The position numbers and the translations under genes are program-made. A model generated the notes under the pieces. That model was not told the DNA's origin. It searched no databases and saw only the letters and a program-made list of their open reading frames with translations. Shown here piece by piece: positions 26,198 through 35,194 of a DNA stretch of 64,000 nt. How positions within the stretch are numbered: position 1 is the first letter of the stretch; each line of letters starts with the position of its first letter. Where the stretch lies: assembly GCA_016705955.1 (NCBI GenBank), contig JADJKO010000002.1, forward strand, positions 248,001-312,000. The letters run 5' to 3'. The stretch comes from Flavobacteriales bacterium (GTDB lineage: Bacteria; Bacteroidota; Bacteroidia; Flavobacteriales_F; PHOS-HE28).

Positions 26198-28360
26198 TCA
26201 CTCCTTGATGAAGCGGCCGATCGCGCGACCGTCGCCCAGCAACACATAACTACCCGGTGCAAGGCCAGCAAGATCCAGTTGTGCGCTGGTGGCACCTTGC
26301 GTATTCGTGATCATCATGGTACGACCTTGAAGATCCACCACGGTGAGCGTGGAGATCCCCGCCAAAGGTTGAACGGTCGATCGGTCATGCGCCGGTACCG
26401 GGGAAATGTGCGTGGTGCTCACCTCTTCCATCGGTGGTATGCCCAGTGAGAAATCACCCTCCAAGCAAATGGTATAGGTCCCGGCAACCGGTCCACCACC
26501 ATTCCAGATCCGCAAAAGGAGATCGGTGTTCGGCGGTACCATGTCCAGTACGATCGGGGCGCTGACATTATTCCAACAGGCGACGTATGCCGGTGCATCG
26601 CAGGCGGTGTAGATGGCCGCATTGATGGTTCCAGCGGTGATGGCCTCCAGGATGAGCGTGAGGTTCTGCGTCCACCCGCTGTTGAACGCGTACCAAGTGT
26701 CCACGATGTTGCCGAACGGGTCACACGGTGGATTCCCGAAGGCGGGGGCAAATACGCATTCGGTGGTGCCGGTGCTCGCCTCGCAGCCGCCCGTGGGTTG
26801 TACGGTCAGCAGCGTGGCACCCTGACAATCATCGTTCTCCACGGCTGCGCAGGCGGCGCTGCACGTCATGGTCAAGCTGAATGGTCCTTGGTTCTGGCCA
26901 TAGCCATGCACCAGCACCAGGTATTCCGTTCCGCTGGTGGTCTGCAGATCCACCCGGCTTGCATTGGCTGCGCAACCCGGGGCATCATCCCCGCCCACCA
27001 CGCATTCCGGTGCGGAACAACCGCCGCTGAACACGCTGATCTTGGTGTCATACGCGTTGCCGCCGCATGTGCTCAAGGAAATAACCTGGCCATCACCGGT
27101 GAACGCGTACCACACGCCGTTCGTGGTCACATTGGCTGCACCGCATGTGGGAACGGCGGTGAAGAAGCCGTTGGCCGTATTTCCGGGAACACTCTCTCCG
27201 CATGCGATCGGGAGCGCACCGCCGCAGAGTGCGTTCACCGCTGGTGGCGTGGCCAAGGTGGTGAAGGCCACGGGTCCCACCGTTGTGCTCACATCGCCTC
27301 CGCCGCAATCCTCCGTGATCAGGACCTCATAGTCGGTGGCGAGGGTCAGGCCGGTGATCACCACAGGCGGTCCATCCACGCCGACGATGCCGGTGATCAC
27401 CGTACCGGTACCCGGCGTGAAACCCGTCGGGCCGTATTCAATGCTGTACGTGGAACTCGCGTTGTCCGAGGACCACGTTACGGTGGCGCTCACATCCAAC
27501 GGTGAGATGACGATGTTCTGCGGCACCCCACAACTCACGCAACTCACACTCAATTCGAAGTCACCCGTTTGGCCATCATAGCCCTGCACAAGCACATGAT
27601 AAGTGGTTCCGGATGTGCCATTGAACACCACGTTGCTGCACAACACGCCACCGACGATATCGTCGTTGCCCGCCACGCATACCAGTGCATCACACGCCCC
27701 GCTGTACACGTTCAGCCGGGTGTCATAAGCACTGTTCGGGCAGGTGGTCACCGTGATCTGCGCATCCTCTCCCTCGAATGTGTACCACACACCCGGCGCG
27801 GTGATGTCCGTGCCACAGGCCGGGGCGGTATCCCCGCTCGCGCCTACCGTTGTGCCCGATACGGTCTGGCCGCAGATCATGGGCAGCGCACCGCTGCATA
27901 CGTCGAAGGTCATCGGTGTGCAGGTCACCGATAGGTCGAAGGTGCCCGTGGCCCCGTTGTACCCCTGCACCAGGATGTAGTATGTCGTACCTTCCATCGC
28001 CGCGAATCCGAAGCTGCTGCACAACCCGACACCTGCGGTATCGTCGTTCCCACCCACGCAGGTGATCACCCCGCAGAAGCCCTGGTACACATTCAACTTG
28101 GTGTCGTAACTGTTGTTCGGACAGGTGGTCACGATCACTTGTGCGTTCGTTCCTTCCAGCACATACCACACACCCGGCGCCGTGATCGTGGTGCCACAGG
28201 CCAAGGCCTCATCGGGCAGGGCGGAGGCCGTACTTCCGCTCAGGGTCTGTCCGCAGGAGATGGTGATCGCCGAGGCGCATTCATCGTTGGGTGCTTGAGC
28301 CCGAACGACGGTGGAGCCGAGGACCAGAATAGCGACAACGAGCGTGTGAGGTCGGAACAT
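26198..28360 (-). CDS. T9SS-secreted multidomain surface protein with FN3 domain
   Basis: A 720-residue secreted protein. ATG 28360 (MFRPHTLVVAILVLGSTVVR) gives a signal peptide ending VRAQA. Three to four repeats of about 120 residues follow, each with NDEC/CGGALPI, ACGTxITxPGVWYxxEG, TTCPNxxYDTKLNVYxGxC, VxGNDD and YxILVQGYNGxTGxFxLSV. These resemble pre-peptidase C-terminal beta-sandwiches. A fibronectin type III-like domain (NIVISPLDVSATVTWSSDNA..YEVLITEDCGGG) sits after the second repeat. The last 70 residues look like a shortened sorting domain (ISPVPAHDRSTVQPL...AIGRFIKE). No catalytic motif is visible; adhesion or matrix binding is an inference. Convergent with the deiminase-like gene. 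Confidence 0.85.
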   Translation of the reverse strand: MFRPHTLVVAILVLGSTVVRAQAPNDECASAITISCGQTLSGSTASALPDEALACGTTITAPGVWYVLEGTNAQVIVTTCPNNSYDTKLNVYQGFCGVITCVGGNDDTAGVGLCSSFGFAAMEGTTYYILVQGYNGATGTFDLSVTCTPMTFDVCSGALPMICGQTVSGTTVGASGDTAPACGTDITAPGVWYTFEGEDAQITVTTCPNSAYDTRLNVYSGACDALVCVAGNDDIVGGVLCSNVVFNGTSGTTYHVLVQGYDGQTGDFELSVSCVSCGVPQNIVISPLDVSATVTWSSDNASSTYSIEYGPTGFTPGTGTVITGIVGVDGPPVVITGLTLATDYEVLITEDCGGGDVSTTVGPVAFTTLATPPAVNALCGGALPIACGESVPGNTANGFFTAVPTCGAANVTTNGVWYAFTGDGQVISLSTCGGNAYDTKISVFSGGCSAPECVVGGDDAPGCAANASRVDLQTTSGTEYLVLVHGYGQNQGPFSLTMTCSAACAAVENDDCQGATLLTVQPTGGCEASTGTTECVFAPAFGNPPCDPFGNIVDTWYAFNSGWTQNLTLILEAITAGTINAAIYTACDAPAYVACWNNVSAPIVLDMVPPNTDLLLRIWNGGGPVAGTYTICLEGDFSLGIPPMEEVSTTHISPVPAHDRSTVQPLAGISTLTVVDLQGRTMMITNTQGATSAQLDLAGLAPGSYVLLGDGRAIGRFIKE

Positions 28361-28410
28361 GGATGTTGGAATGATCGGTGAATATACCTGCCGCCTTCGC
28401 GGCTTGCGTA

Positions 28411-29163
28411 TCACTTCGTCCGTGGGGCTTTGCGCCGCGCCGGGTCCTCATGGAAGTAATACCGCAGGTCCACGGTGAGGTAGCTGCCGTTCAACGTGGT
28501 GCGCACGGTATGCGTGCTGATGGCGGGTGGCCCGCGATAGGTCCAGGTCATGTCCGCAACCGCCATATCATTGAACGGGCGGTGGTAAGTAGCGCCGAGG
28601 TAGAAGGTGCCTGACTTGTAGGTACGGTACTCCACGCCGATGTTCCCGATCACACCGCCCTGCGCCCAGTTCTTCCGGAAGATCCGCGCACGTCCGGCCG
28701 CATCGGCCATGAAGCCCTCCGCATCGCTTGGATAGAAATCCATGGACGCTCCCAATGCCGTGTTCATCCACGCGCGCTCTCCGAGCCGGATGAACACAAG
28801 ACCCATGATCGGCATTTCATATCCCACGTACTTCATAGTGCCCGTGGCATCGAAGCCGCTCGTATCATTCACGATGCGGAACGAATAGCGCCGTTGGATC
28901 TGCCCGATCCCTGTCTCGAACGAGATCATGTTCGTGACCCCCACGCGCACGTTCATCCCGAAGGCGATACCACCTTGGAGGTTCATGGTGTACCGGACAT
29001 GGTCGATCTCCTCTGCGGTGTTCCGGTCGAAGTAGTCCAAGGCGATCACCGGTTTCAACTGTAAGCCTAGTGTCGTGACGCCCCGCTGGGCCATTGTGGA
29101 TGGCACGACCAGAAGGCCTGTTCCCAGAACGAAAGCGGATCGGAGTCTCCTTGCGAAGGACAT
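28411..29163 (-). CDS. outer-membrane beta-barrel protein (PorT/OmpW-like)
   Basis: A 250-residue secreted protein. ATG 29163 (MSFARRLRSAFVLGTGLLVV) begins a signal peptide ending STMAQ. The rest is a run of alternating amphipathic strands rich in Gly and aromatics (VRYTMNLQGGIAFGMNVRVG, MISFETGIGQIQRRYSFRIV, GTFYLGATYHRPFNDM) and ends in strand-like VDLRYYFHED, as expected for an eight-strand barrel of the outer-membrane beta-barrel family common in Bacteroidota. The short basic tail after the last strand (PARRKAPRTK) is unusual. It lies 50 bases upstream of the T9SS gene 26198-28360, same strand, so cotranscription is possible. Confidence 0.72.
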   Translation of the reverse strand: MSFARRLRSAFVLGTGLLVVPSTMAQRGVTTLGLQLKPVIALDYFDRNTAEEIDHVRYTMNLQGGIAFGMNVRVGVTNMISFETGIGQIQRRYSFRIVNDTSGFDATGTMKYVGYEMPIMGLVFIRLGERAWMNTALGASMDFYPSDAEGFMADAAGRARIFRKNWAQGGVIGNIGVEYRTYKSGTFYLGATYHRPFNDMAVADMTWTYRGPPAISTHTVRTTLNGSYLTVDLRYYFHEDPARRKAPRTK

Positions 29164-29255
29164 GGTGTGCTCAAAGATGCCTACGAGTGGCTTGGTATGA
29201 GGACCGCGCAAAGACGAACGGTCCATTCCGCACAAGGAACGTACAGGCTCGGCCA

Positions 29256-29843
29256 TTATTCCGTCAACCACGTGCTCACTTGATCCAGCGGCTTGCGCTG
29301 CCCTTTGGGCCATTCACCCTCCGGGTAACCGATGAAGAGCAGCCCCAATGCTTGGTCGTTCGGGCCGAGGCCGAGGAAGTCGCGCATTTCCGATCCCATG
29401 GCTACGCCGCTGGTGGCCCAGAATGCACCAAGACCATATGCCGCGCAGGTCAGTTGCATGTTCTGCACGGCACAGGCCACGGCCAATTGTTCGTCGCGTT
29501 CACTGATCTTGCCGTTCGGATCGCGCACCATGCCCAACCCGATCACCACCGTGCTTTGCAATGGACGTTGGGTGATATTGTCGAATTTCCGTTGCAGGAA
29601 TTTCTCCGGAGCGGTCGTGCGGCGATACGTTTCGCCGAGGAAGGAGGAAAGCCGTGTACGCGCAGTGCCGGTGAACACGGTGAACCGCCACGGCTGCGTC
29701 AGGCCATGCGTGGGCGCCCACGTGCCGTTGGTGAGAATGCGCTCCACCAGTTCGCGATGGACTTCACGCGGTGAATAGTCCTTCGGATGGATCGTCCGTC
29801 GTTGGCGGATGAGATCGCTGATCTCGCTGATACTGAATTTCAT
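29256..29843 (-). CDS. nitroreductase-family FMN oxidoreductase
   Basis: A 195-residue single-domain nitroreductase. The ATG at 29843 (MKFSISEISDLIRQRRTIHP) matches where the family begins. FMN-binding signatures are RQRRTIHPKDYSP at the N-terminus, ILTNGTWAPTHGLTQPWRF, the central AVACAVQNMQLTCAAYGLGA and the C-terminal LGLLFIGYPEGEWPKGQRKP. Members reduce nitro-groups, flavins or quinones with NAD(P)H; the exact substrate is not predictable. Neighbours are an outer-membrane barrel and a secreted unknown, offering no pathway clue. Confidence 0.87.
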   Translation of the reverse strand: MKFSISEISDLIRQRRTIHPKDYSPREVHRELVERILTNGTWAPTHGLTQPWRFTVFTGTARTRLSSFLGETYRRTTAPEKFLQRKFDNITQRPLQSTVVIGLGMVRDPNGKISERDEQLAVACAVQNMQLTCAAYGLGAFWATSGVAMGSEMRDFLGLGPNDQALGLLFIGYPEGEWPKGQRKPLDQVSTWLTE

Positions 29844-30098
29844 GTGGCTGCAAAGAGACGGGATCCGGAGGCACGCCACACAGGTGGTCAAGGGGTGTCC
29901 TGGATCTCAACAGGATCAGTTGGTCCAAGAACCTGTTCATGCAAGGTCCGGATGACAAACTCAGCACATGGATGATCGATACGCATCTGGCGATCAACTA
30001 CTGTCCGCCGCGCGATGGAACCTGCTGGCAGGAGCGCGGACGAGGTAACGCGCTGGGTTGGGAGGTGGAACGCGAATGTCCGTGGCTTGCACCCCGGA

Positions 30099-30920
30099 CT
30101 ATTTCTTCGCCTTCACCTTCACCGCCGTGGCGGAGAACACCATGTAGATGTCCAGGTAGGGCCGGATGCCGAGCGGTGCCTTGCGGTTCGCTTCAACGGG
30201 GATCACCAACAATTCCTTGTCGCCCCAATGTGCCAACCGATAGGCCTTGTACTTCTTGAATAACGCCAGCTTGGGGTAGCGGTCCTGGAAGCTGTCGATG
30301 CCATCGGGCCAGTTGCGTTCGTGGCTGCGGAAGATCACCGCTTCGATCTCGGCCTTGCTCAGTCCTTGTTTCTCCAGCGCTACGAGTGCTTCCGGGTCAT
30401 CCGAGAGGTCGTAGGTGGCGAAAACATCATCCGCCTTCAGGATCTGCGCGACTGGTAGATCGCGCCACGCTGGTCCCTTGCTCGCGCGGGCCTTCGCAGG
30501 TATATTATCGATCACTTCCACACCCCCGCTGTGGAACACCAAGTGGATGTCCTCCATGCTGCGCAGGTCGTCGGGCATGTGGAAGTTGCCGATCGCCGGT
30601 AGGCTCACCAGAACGAAAGCACCTTCGTCCGTGGCGTACTCGCACATCAGGTAGGCCGTGTAATTCGCGAGGGCTGCGCGGTTCGCCATGCGGGCGCTAT
30701 CGGTCCGCAATCCTATTGGCCAATGATCCTCGGTACTGTTGTGCTGGGCCTTGGCCATCACTTCGCTGTTCAGGCCAGCGGCCTGCATACCGGCTTGCGC
30801 CGCAGTGTTGCCCAGATCGGGCTTCAACACCAGCATGGTTGGATCCACGATGCGAACCGGCGTTTGGGCGGTGCCGATGAACGGTAGAAGGACAATGCTG
30901 AGGAGAAGTGAACGGAACAT
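30099..30920 (-). CDS. secreted protein of unknown function
   Basis: A 273-residue protein with a signal peptide from ATG 30920 (MFRSLLLSIVLLPFIGTAQT). The mature part begins VRIVDPTMLVLKPDLGNTAA and contains TAYLMCEYATDEGAFVLVSL, DDVFATYDLSDDPEALVALE and FRSHERNWPDGIDSFQDRYP, with a Lys-rich end (VKVKAKK). I recognise no domain or catalytic motif. It is divergent from the glutathione peroxidase gene; the intergenic 137 bases should hold both promoters. Probably periplasmic. Confidence 0.65.
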   Translation of the reverse strand: MFRSLLLSIVLLPFIGTAQTPVRIVDPTMLVLKPDLGNTAAQAGMQAAGLNSEVMAKAQHNSTEDHWPIGLRTDSARMANRAALANYTAYLMCEYATDEGAFVLVSLPAIGNFHMPDDLRSMEDIHLVFHSGGVEVIDNIPAKARASKGPAWRDLPVAQILKADDVFATYDLSDDPEALVALEKQGLSKAEIEAVIFRSHERNWPDGIDSFQDRYPKLALFKKYKAYRLAHWGDKELLVIPVEANRKAPLGIRPYLDIYMVFSATAVKVKAKK

Positions 30921-31057
30921 GGGCGCGTTGTACGGTGGAAGCGCGCAAAAGGTAACATTGCGACCCAAGGGATCCTGATGGTCAAAGCGGATCGAGCGCT
31001 CGGGTCACTTGTTCACCGGACAATGCGGAACTTCGCCGACCCGTGCCACAACGAACC

Positions 31058-31627
31058 ATGTACCCTATGCTCCTGTTCTCCTTCCTCGGTCTGTTCGGCT
31101 GTTTCAAAGGAGCGCGCACACCCGGCCCGGGTGCGGTCGCGCCCACGGCCAGCTTCCATGCGCTCGCCGCGACGGACATCCACGGTGAACCGTTCGACTT
31201 CGCCACACTGAAAGGCAAGAAGGTGATCGTGGTGAACACCGCGAGCGAATGTGGCTACACTCCACAATATGCGCAGTTGCAGGAACTGTACGACACTTAC
31301 AAGGAGAAGGGCTTGGTGATCATCGGCTTTCCGTGCGATCAGTTCGGCGGGCAGGAACCGGGCACTGAGGTGGAGATCGAAGCCTTCTGCCAGAAGAATT
31401 ACAAGGTGACCTTTCCGATGATGAGCAAGGTGAAGGTGAAAGGCGATGGCCAACACGCCGTGTACCGGTGGCTCACCTCGAAGTCGTTGAACGGAGCCAT
31501 GGATGCCACGGTGAAATGGAACTTCCACAAGTTCCTCGTGGATGAGGAGGGCCATTTGGTGATGTCCCTTGAAAGCGGTGTAAGTCCGATGGATGAGCGT
31601 GTGTTGAATTGGCTCGACGGCAAATGA
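31058..31627 (+). CDS. glutathione peroxidase-family lipoprotein
   Basis: A 189-residue thiol peroxidase. The ATG at 31058 (MYPMLLFSFLGLFGCFKGAR) gives a lipobox (LFGC), so the enzyme is probably a lipoprotein in the periplasm. The fold is recognised from VVNTASECGYTPQY (peroxidatic Cys), GFPCDQFGGQEPGTEVEI (Gln) and KWNFHKFLVD (Trp-Asn), i.e. the Cys-Gln-Trp catalytic set of non-selenium GPx proteins. These usually take electrons from thioredoxin rather than glutathione. Its TGA overlaps the ATG of bshB1 (ATGA), a reasonable thiol-redox operon because bacillithiol is the low-molecular-weight thiol of many Bacteroidota. Confidence 0.88.
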   Translation: MYPMLLFSFLGLFGCFKGARTPGPGAVAPTASFHALAATDIHGEPFDFATLKGKKVIVVNTASECGYTPQYAQLQELYDTYKEKGLVIIGFPCDQFGGQEPGTEVEIEAFCQKNYKVTFPMMSKVKVKGDGQHAVYRWLTSKSLNGAMDATVKWNFHKFLVDEEGHLVMSLESGVSPMDERVLNWLDGK

Positions 31628-32346
31628 CCGAGCACGTCGATATCCTGTGCATCACGGCACATCCGGATGATGTGGAGATCAGCATGGCCGGAACGGTGCT
31701 TCACCATATAGCGCTGGGTCATTCGGTCGGCTTGGTGGAACTGACCGCCGGTGAATTGGGAACGCGCGGTACACCGGAATTGCGACGGACCGAAGCAGAG
31801 GCTGCGCGTCGTGTTCTTGGTGCAGCGTTCCGTTACCAACTCGGGTTGCCCGATGGTTTCCTCCGCGCGGATCGGGAAAGCCTGATCACCGTCGTGAAAA
31901 CCATCCGGCGTCATCGCCCGCGTGTGGTGTTGACGAACGCCATCCGCGATCGTCATCCGGACCACGGTCGCGCTGCGGAATTGGTGGCGGAGGCCTGTTT
32001 CCTCAGTGGTCTCCGGCGCATCGATACCACGCACGAAGGCGTTGCGCAAGGAGCATGGCGGCCGACCACATTGCTGCATGCGATCCAGGACCGCTACATC
32101 GATCCCGACATCGTCTTCGACATCACCCCGCATTGGGAGAAGAAGTTGGAAGCCCTGCTGTGTTTCAAGTCGCAGTTCCATGATCCGGCGAGTACGGAAC
32201 CCACCAGCCCGATCGCGCGTCCGGATTTCCTTCCCTTCCTCGAAGGTCGTACCCGCGAGATGGGGCGTTCGATCATGGTCGGTTCCGGTGAAGGCTTCAC
32301 CACGAGTCGGCCAATTGGCGTGAAGAACGTGTTGGATCTGTTCTGA
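31624..32346 (+). CDS. bshB1: bacillithiol biosynthesis deacetylase BshB1
   Basis: A 240-residue LmbE-type zinc deacetylase that removes the acetyl group from GlcNAc-malate in bacillithiol synthesis. Start ATG 31624 (MTEHVDILCITAHPDDVEIS). Zinc/catalytic motifs are AHPDDVE near residue 12 and DRHPDHGRAAELV near residue 112. Other family signatures are LTAGELGTRGTPELR, VVLTNAIRDRHPDHG and the C-terminal SGEGFTTSRPIGVKNVLDLF. Length and motifs fit BshB1 rather than the broader PIG-L group. The 4-base overlap with the upstream peroxidase gene indicates coupled expression. BshA and BshC are not in the window. Confidence 0.92.
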   Translation: MTEHVDILCITAHPDDVEISMAGTVLHHIALGHSVGLVELTAGELGTRGTPELRRTEAEAARRVLGAAFRYQLGLPDGFLRADRESLITVVKTIRRHRPRVVLTNAIRDRHPDHGRAAELVAEACFLSGLRRIDTTHEGVAQGAWRPTTLLHAIQDRYIDPDIVFDITPHWEKKLEALLCFKSQFHDPASTEPTSPIARPDFLPFLEGRTREMGRSIMVGSGEGFTTSRPIGVKNVLDLF

Positions 32347-32354
32347 TCCACCGA

Positions 32355-33611
32355 TCACCGGCCCACCATCCGGATCCACAGGGTGCGGAGGCGCTCCACA
32401 TCATCCGCATTGGGCAGGTAGTGCCGCATGTGCGCACGGGTGATGCGATTGAAAATGAAGATCTGGTAGAGAACTGCGGAACAGTACGCGAGACTCGTGG
32501 TGATGGCCGCACCGGTCAGGCCCATGGAAGGGATCACGTGATAGCCCACTATAAGGGTGATCACCAACCCGATCCCGGAACCGATCGTGTTGTGATGGAC
32601 GCGGCCGCTTCCGCTGAGGTAATGACTCAAGGCTTGCGATGCGCTCATTGCCACGAGTCCCGGGGACATCCATGCGATCAACGGGGCAATGCCCACAACC
32701 TCGGGACCGAAGACCAGTTGATACACGGTATCGGGAAGCAGCAGGAGGATGATCACCGTACACAAGGCGATCAACGTGGCGATCTTCAGGACCGTGAGGC
32801 TCAGGTCCCGTTGGCGTTCGAGGTCCGCGGTATTGCTCACACGGGCATACAGTACCGTGCCCAGGCTCTTCGGTACCAGCCACGCGCTTTCCGCGAGCTG
32901 GGTGGTGACGGAGTACAAGCCGAGCAGTGCGGATCCCTGCATGCGGTCGATCAACAGGTACACGAACCGGTAGTTGAGCAGCTGCAATCCGTTGGCGAGT
33001 TGCGACAGCGCGCCCAACCGGAAGAGTTCCACCAGTGGATGACCGACGGCAGTGATGCGCGAACCACCATCCGAGAGAAGAAGGCCGCCGATCAATGCGA
33101 TAACACCATCCGCGACGAAACCCGCATGGATATAATCCATCACGGTCGCGCCATCATGCTGGACGAGGATCGTGAACGCAACGAGCAGCAGGATCGATTG
33201 CGCAAGCAGAAGGGAATTGTGCGCACCATAGCGTTCGCGACCCAACAACAGGTTGCTGTGGATCCCCGTGATGGAACGCAGCCACGCCAGAAGGACGGTC
33301 GGTAGCACGTACTCCGTGGGCACCATCGGAAGCCACCGCATGATCACCCACGCAACAGTGGCCGTGATGATGGCCCAGCCGTACGAGGGCCATCGCAGTG
33401 TGGAGGTCGCATAGCGTGCAGCGAGGTAGACCAACCCACCGCCACCGACGATATTGTTGAAGAGGAGGATGAAGGTGATGCCGAGGATGATGAGCGCGAT
33501 GGTGCCCACACCATCCATCCCCAAGGTCCGCGCGGACACGGCGACCAGCAACAGGTTCGCGACGGCGATGAGCACCCGCGTACCGATCGTACCGATGACC
33601 GGAATGATCAT
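32355..33611 (-). CDS. Wzx/MATE-like polysaccharide flippase
   Basis: A 418-residue integral membrane protein with about 12 predicted helices, starting MIIPVIGTIGTRVLIAVANL. Features of the polysaccharide transporter superfamily are the N-terminal ARTLGMDGVGTIALI, FNNIVGGGGLVYLAARYATS, LSQLANGLQLLNYRFVYLLI, ARVSNTADLERQRDLSLTVL and a late MGLTGAAITTSLAYCSAVLY. Such proteins flip undecaprenyl-linked oligosaccharides across the inner membrane. Its ATG overlaps the TGA of the GINT1-like gene (ATGA at 33608-33611), so the three minus-strand genes from 36341 to 32355 look like one operon for a surface glycan or glycolipid. Confidence 0.83.
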   Translation of the reverse strand: MIIPVIGTIGTRVLIAVANLLLVAVSARTLGMDGVGTIALIILGITFILLFNNIVGGGGLVYLAARYATSTLRWPSYGWAIITATVAWVIMRWLPMVPTEYVLPTVLLAWLRSITGIHSNLLLGRERYGAHNSLLLAQSILLLVAFTILVQHDGATVMDYIHAGFVADGVIALIGGLLLSDGGSRITAVGHPLVELFRLGALSQLANGLQLLNYRFVYLLIDRMQGSALLGLYSVTTQLAESAWLVPKSLGTVLYARVSNTADLERQRDLSLTVLKIATLIALCTVIILLLLPDTVYQLVFGPEVVGIAPLIAWMSPGLVAMSASQALSHYLSGSGRVHHNTIGSGIGLVITLIVGYHVIPSMGLTGAAITTSLAYCSAVLYQIFIFNRITRAHMRHYLPNADDVERLRTLWIRMVGR

Positions 33612-35194
33612 GCGTCCTTGTCCTGCTTTCGTGAATGGCGCCGTTTGCTGCGGCTCGCGTTCGCCTTCTTGCCTGAAACAACAGGGCTTCGTAGGCCATC
33701 CACCAGCGTCACATCGCCCATGCCGGATACGGTCCGGACACCGAGCCCATAGGCCGTGGCCCGAAAGCCCTCGATCCGCTGGACCTCCTCCTCGGCAAAG
33801 CCGTGTTCGTCCAAACGCGTGATCCGGTTCAACACCACAATGGATGCGTGCGGATCGGAGGCATCGAGGGCAGGCCGGTAGAGCGCGCCTTCATGTTCGA
33901 AAGGCACACCGGCTGGTCGCGCGGAACGCACGTCCCATTTCACAGGCCCGGATCCGACCTGCTCGAACGGCCCGAATGGTGAAGCGGAATGATGGATGAC
34001 CAGATCCGTATCGCCATCCGCATCCTCGGTGCCCATGAGCCACCATCGATAGCGGAATTGGAAGAGAGTTGGTGCGTGCAAACCGAATTCAGCGATGGTC
34101 GAACCTTTCTCCAGACCGTCGTTGGTCGTGTTCAGGTGGTACAACTCGATCCTGTTGTCATCGATCGCGCTCTGCAAGACATGGACCTTGCCTTCGATCA
34201 GGAGTGTGAACGGATACTCATGGCGCCCATCGATGTCCAACATCGTGCGGGATCGTTTCAGGATGTTATCGGGTTTTGGTCTCACGCGTGAGATCAGCGA
34301 ATGGCCATCCTCAATGGTCAACTTCCGGTAGAGCACGTTCAATTCACCTTCATCATCCATGTACCCGAAGGGTTCCAGTCGCGCCTTCCCTTTGGATGTT
34401 GCGGGCATCCACCGGACGTTCATGCTCGCATTTTCCCGTAGCAACGCATGAACCGGTTGGTGCAGGATCCCGATGTTCCATTCGCCGGTGGATGGGGAGG
34501 ATGACCCGCGACCGGTGCTTCCGAGGAGTTTCCTGAAGCGATGGGAGAGAAGGGTGAAGAAACCCGGGAAGGGGATCGTGATCCGCTCATCCTCCGATGG
34601 TGGCGACACCGGTACGCCGGTGGCGAAGCGCTCCTGTAACACTGCGGCCGGCCAACCCATGATGCTTTCCAGGATCTGGTCCGCGCAGGCAGCAGGATCC
34701 TCCGGCCGGGACCGGAAGCAACCGTTCCGCAGGACACGGCCACTGGTGCTTTCCAGAAGTTCAGCGTGGACCGTAGGCCATCCGAGGAAGGATTCACGCA
34801 TTCCGGTCGGCACCGATCGCGGGCTGGTGTTGTCCGCATTGCGGAACTCCCACACTTCCTGCCCCGTCCTTCCTCGGTAGGTGGATCCATCGGCGCCACC
34901 CACGCAGATCATCACATCCGCTTGGCGCACGATCGGATCATCATTGGTGAGTACCGGTCCGAGGTCCTGGGCGTTCTCCGGTTCACCCAACGCGCCGAAC
35001 CCCTGCATGGCTTGCACAACGTATCGATCGAACATCGCTCCGCCGCGCGGTGCATCGCGCACATCGGTAACCGCGATGGATCCGATCCATTCCACTCCCT
35101 TCACCGCACGCGATCTCTCCAACGCCATGTGCTCCCAATGGCGCAAAGGCAGGGGCCCGATCAACGCGGCCAACTTCACCCGTTCAATTGCCAT
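33608..35194 (-). CDS. GINT1-like glycosyltransferase (formyltransferase-like + beta-propeller)
   Basis: A 528-residue protein resembling bacterial relatives of glucosamine inositolphosphorylceramide transferase 1. ATG 35194 (MAIERVKLAALIGPLPLRHW) overlaps the end of the upstream GT4 gene by 11 bases. Residues about 5-215 look like a formyltransferase/Rossmann-type half (VLTNDDPIVRQADVMICVGG, YRGRTGQEVWEFRNADNTSP, ADQILESIMGWPAAVLQERF). Residues about 260-490 look like a five-bladed GH32/43-type propeller (NVRWMPATSKGKARLEPFGY, HEYPFTLLIEGKVHVL, FRYRWWLMGTEDADGDTDLV, RPAGVPFEHEGALYRPALDA). A basic tail follows (NASRSKRRHSRKQDKDA). Context with a GT4 and a flippase supports a glycan role. The acceptor is unknown, and I am moderately sure of the family. 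Confidence 0.7.
   Translation of the reverse strand: MAIERVKLAALIGPLPLRHWEHMALERSRAVKGVEWIGSIAVTDVRDAPRGGAMFDRYVVQAMQGFGALGEPENAQDLGPVLTNDDPIVRQADVMICVGGADGSTYRGRTGQEVWEFRNADNTSPRSVPTGMRESFLGWPTVHAELLESTSGRVLRNGCFRSRPEDPAACADQILESIMGWPAAVLQERFATGVPVSPPSEDERITIPFPGFFTLLSHRFRKLLGSTGRGSSSPSTGEWNIGILHQPVHALLRENASMNVRWMPATSKGKARLEPFGYMDDEGELNVLYRKLTIEDGHSLISRVRPKPDNILKRSRTMLDIDGRHEYPFTLLIEGKVHVLQSAIDDNRIELYHLNTTNDGLEKGSTIAEFGLHAPTLFQFRYRWWLMGTEDADGDTDLVIHHSASPFGPFEQVGSGPVKWDVRSARPAGVPFEHEGALYRPALDASDPHASIVVLNRITRLDEHGFAEEEVQRIEGFRATAYGLGVRTVSGMGDVTLVDGLRSPVVSGKKANASRSKRRHSRKQDKDA

Noticed and set aside
31399..32379. 326-codon minus-strand frame across gpx-bshB1
   Set aside because: Both sense genes have clear catalytic motifs; the antisense frame has none.
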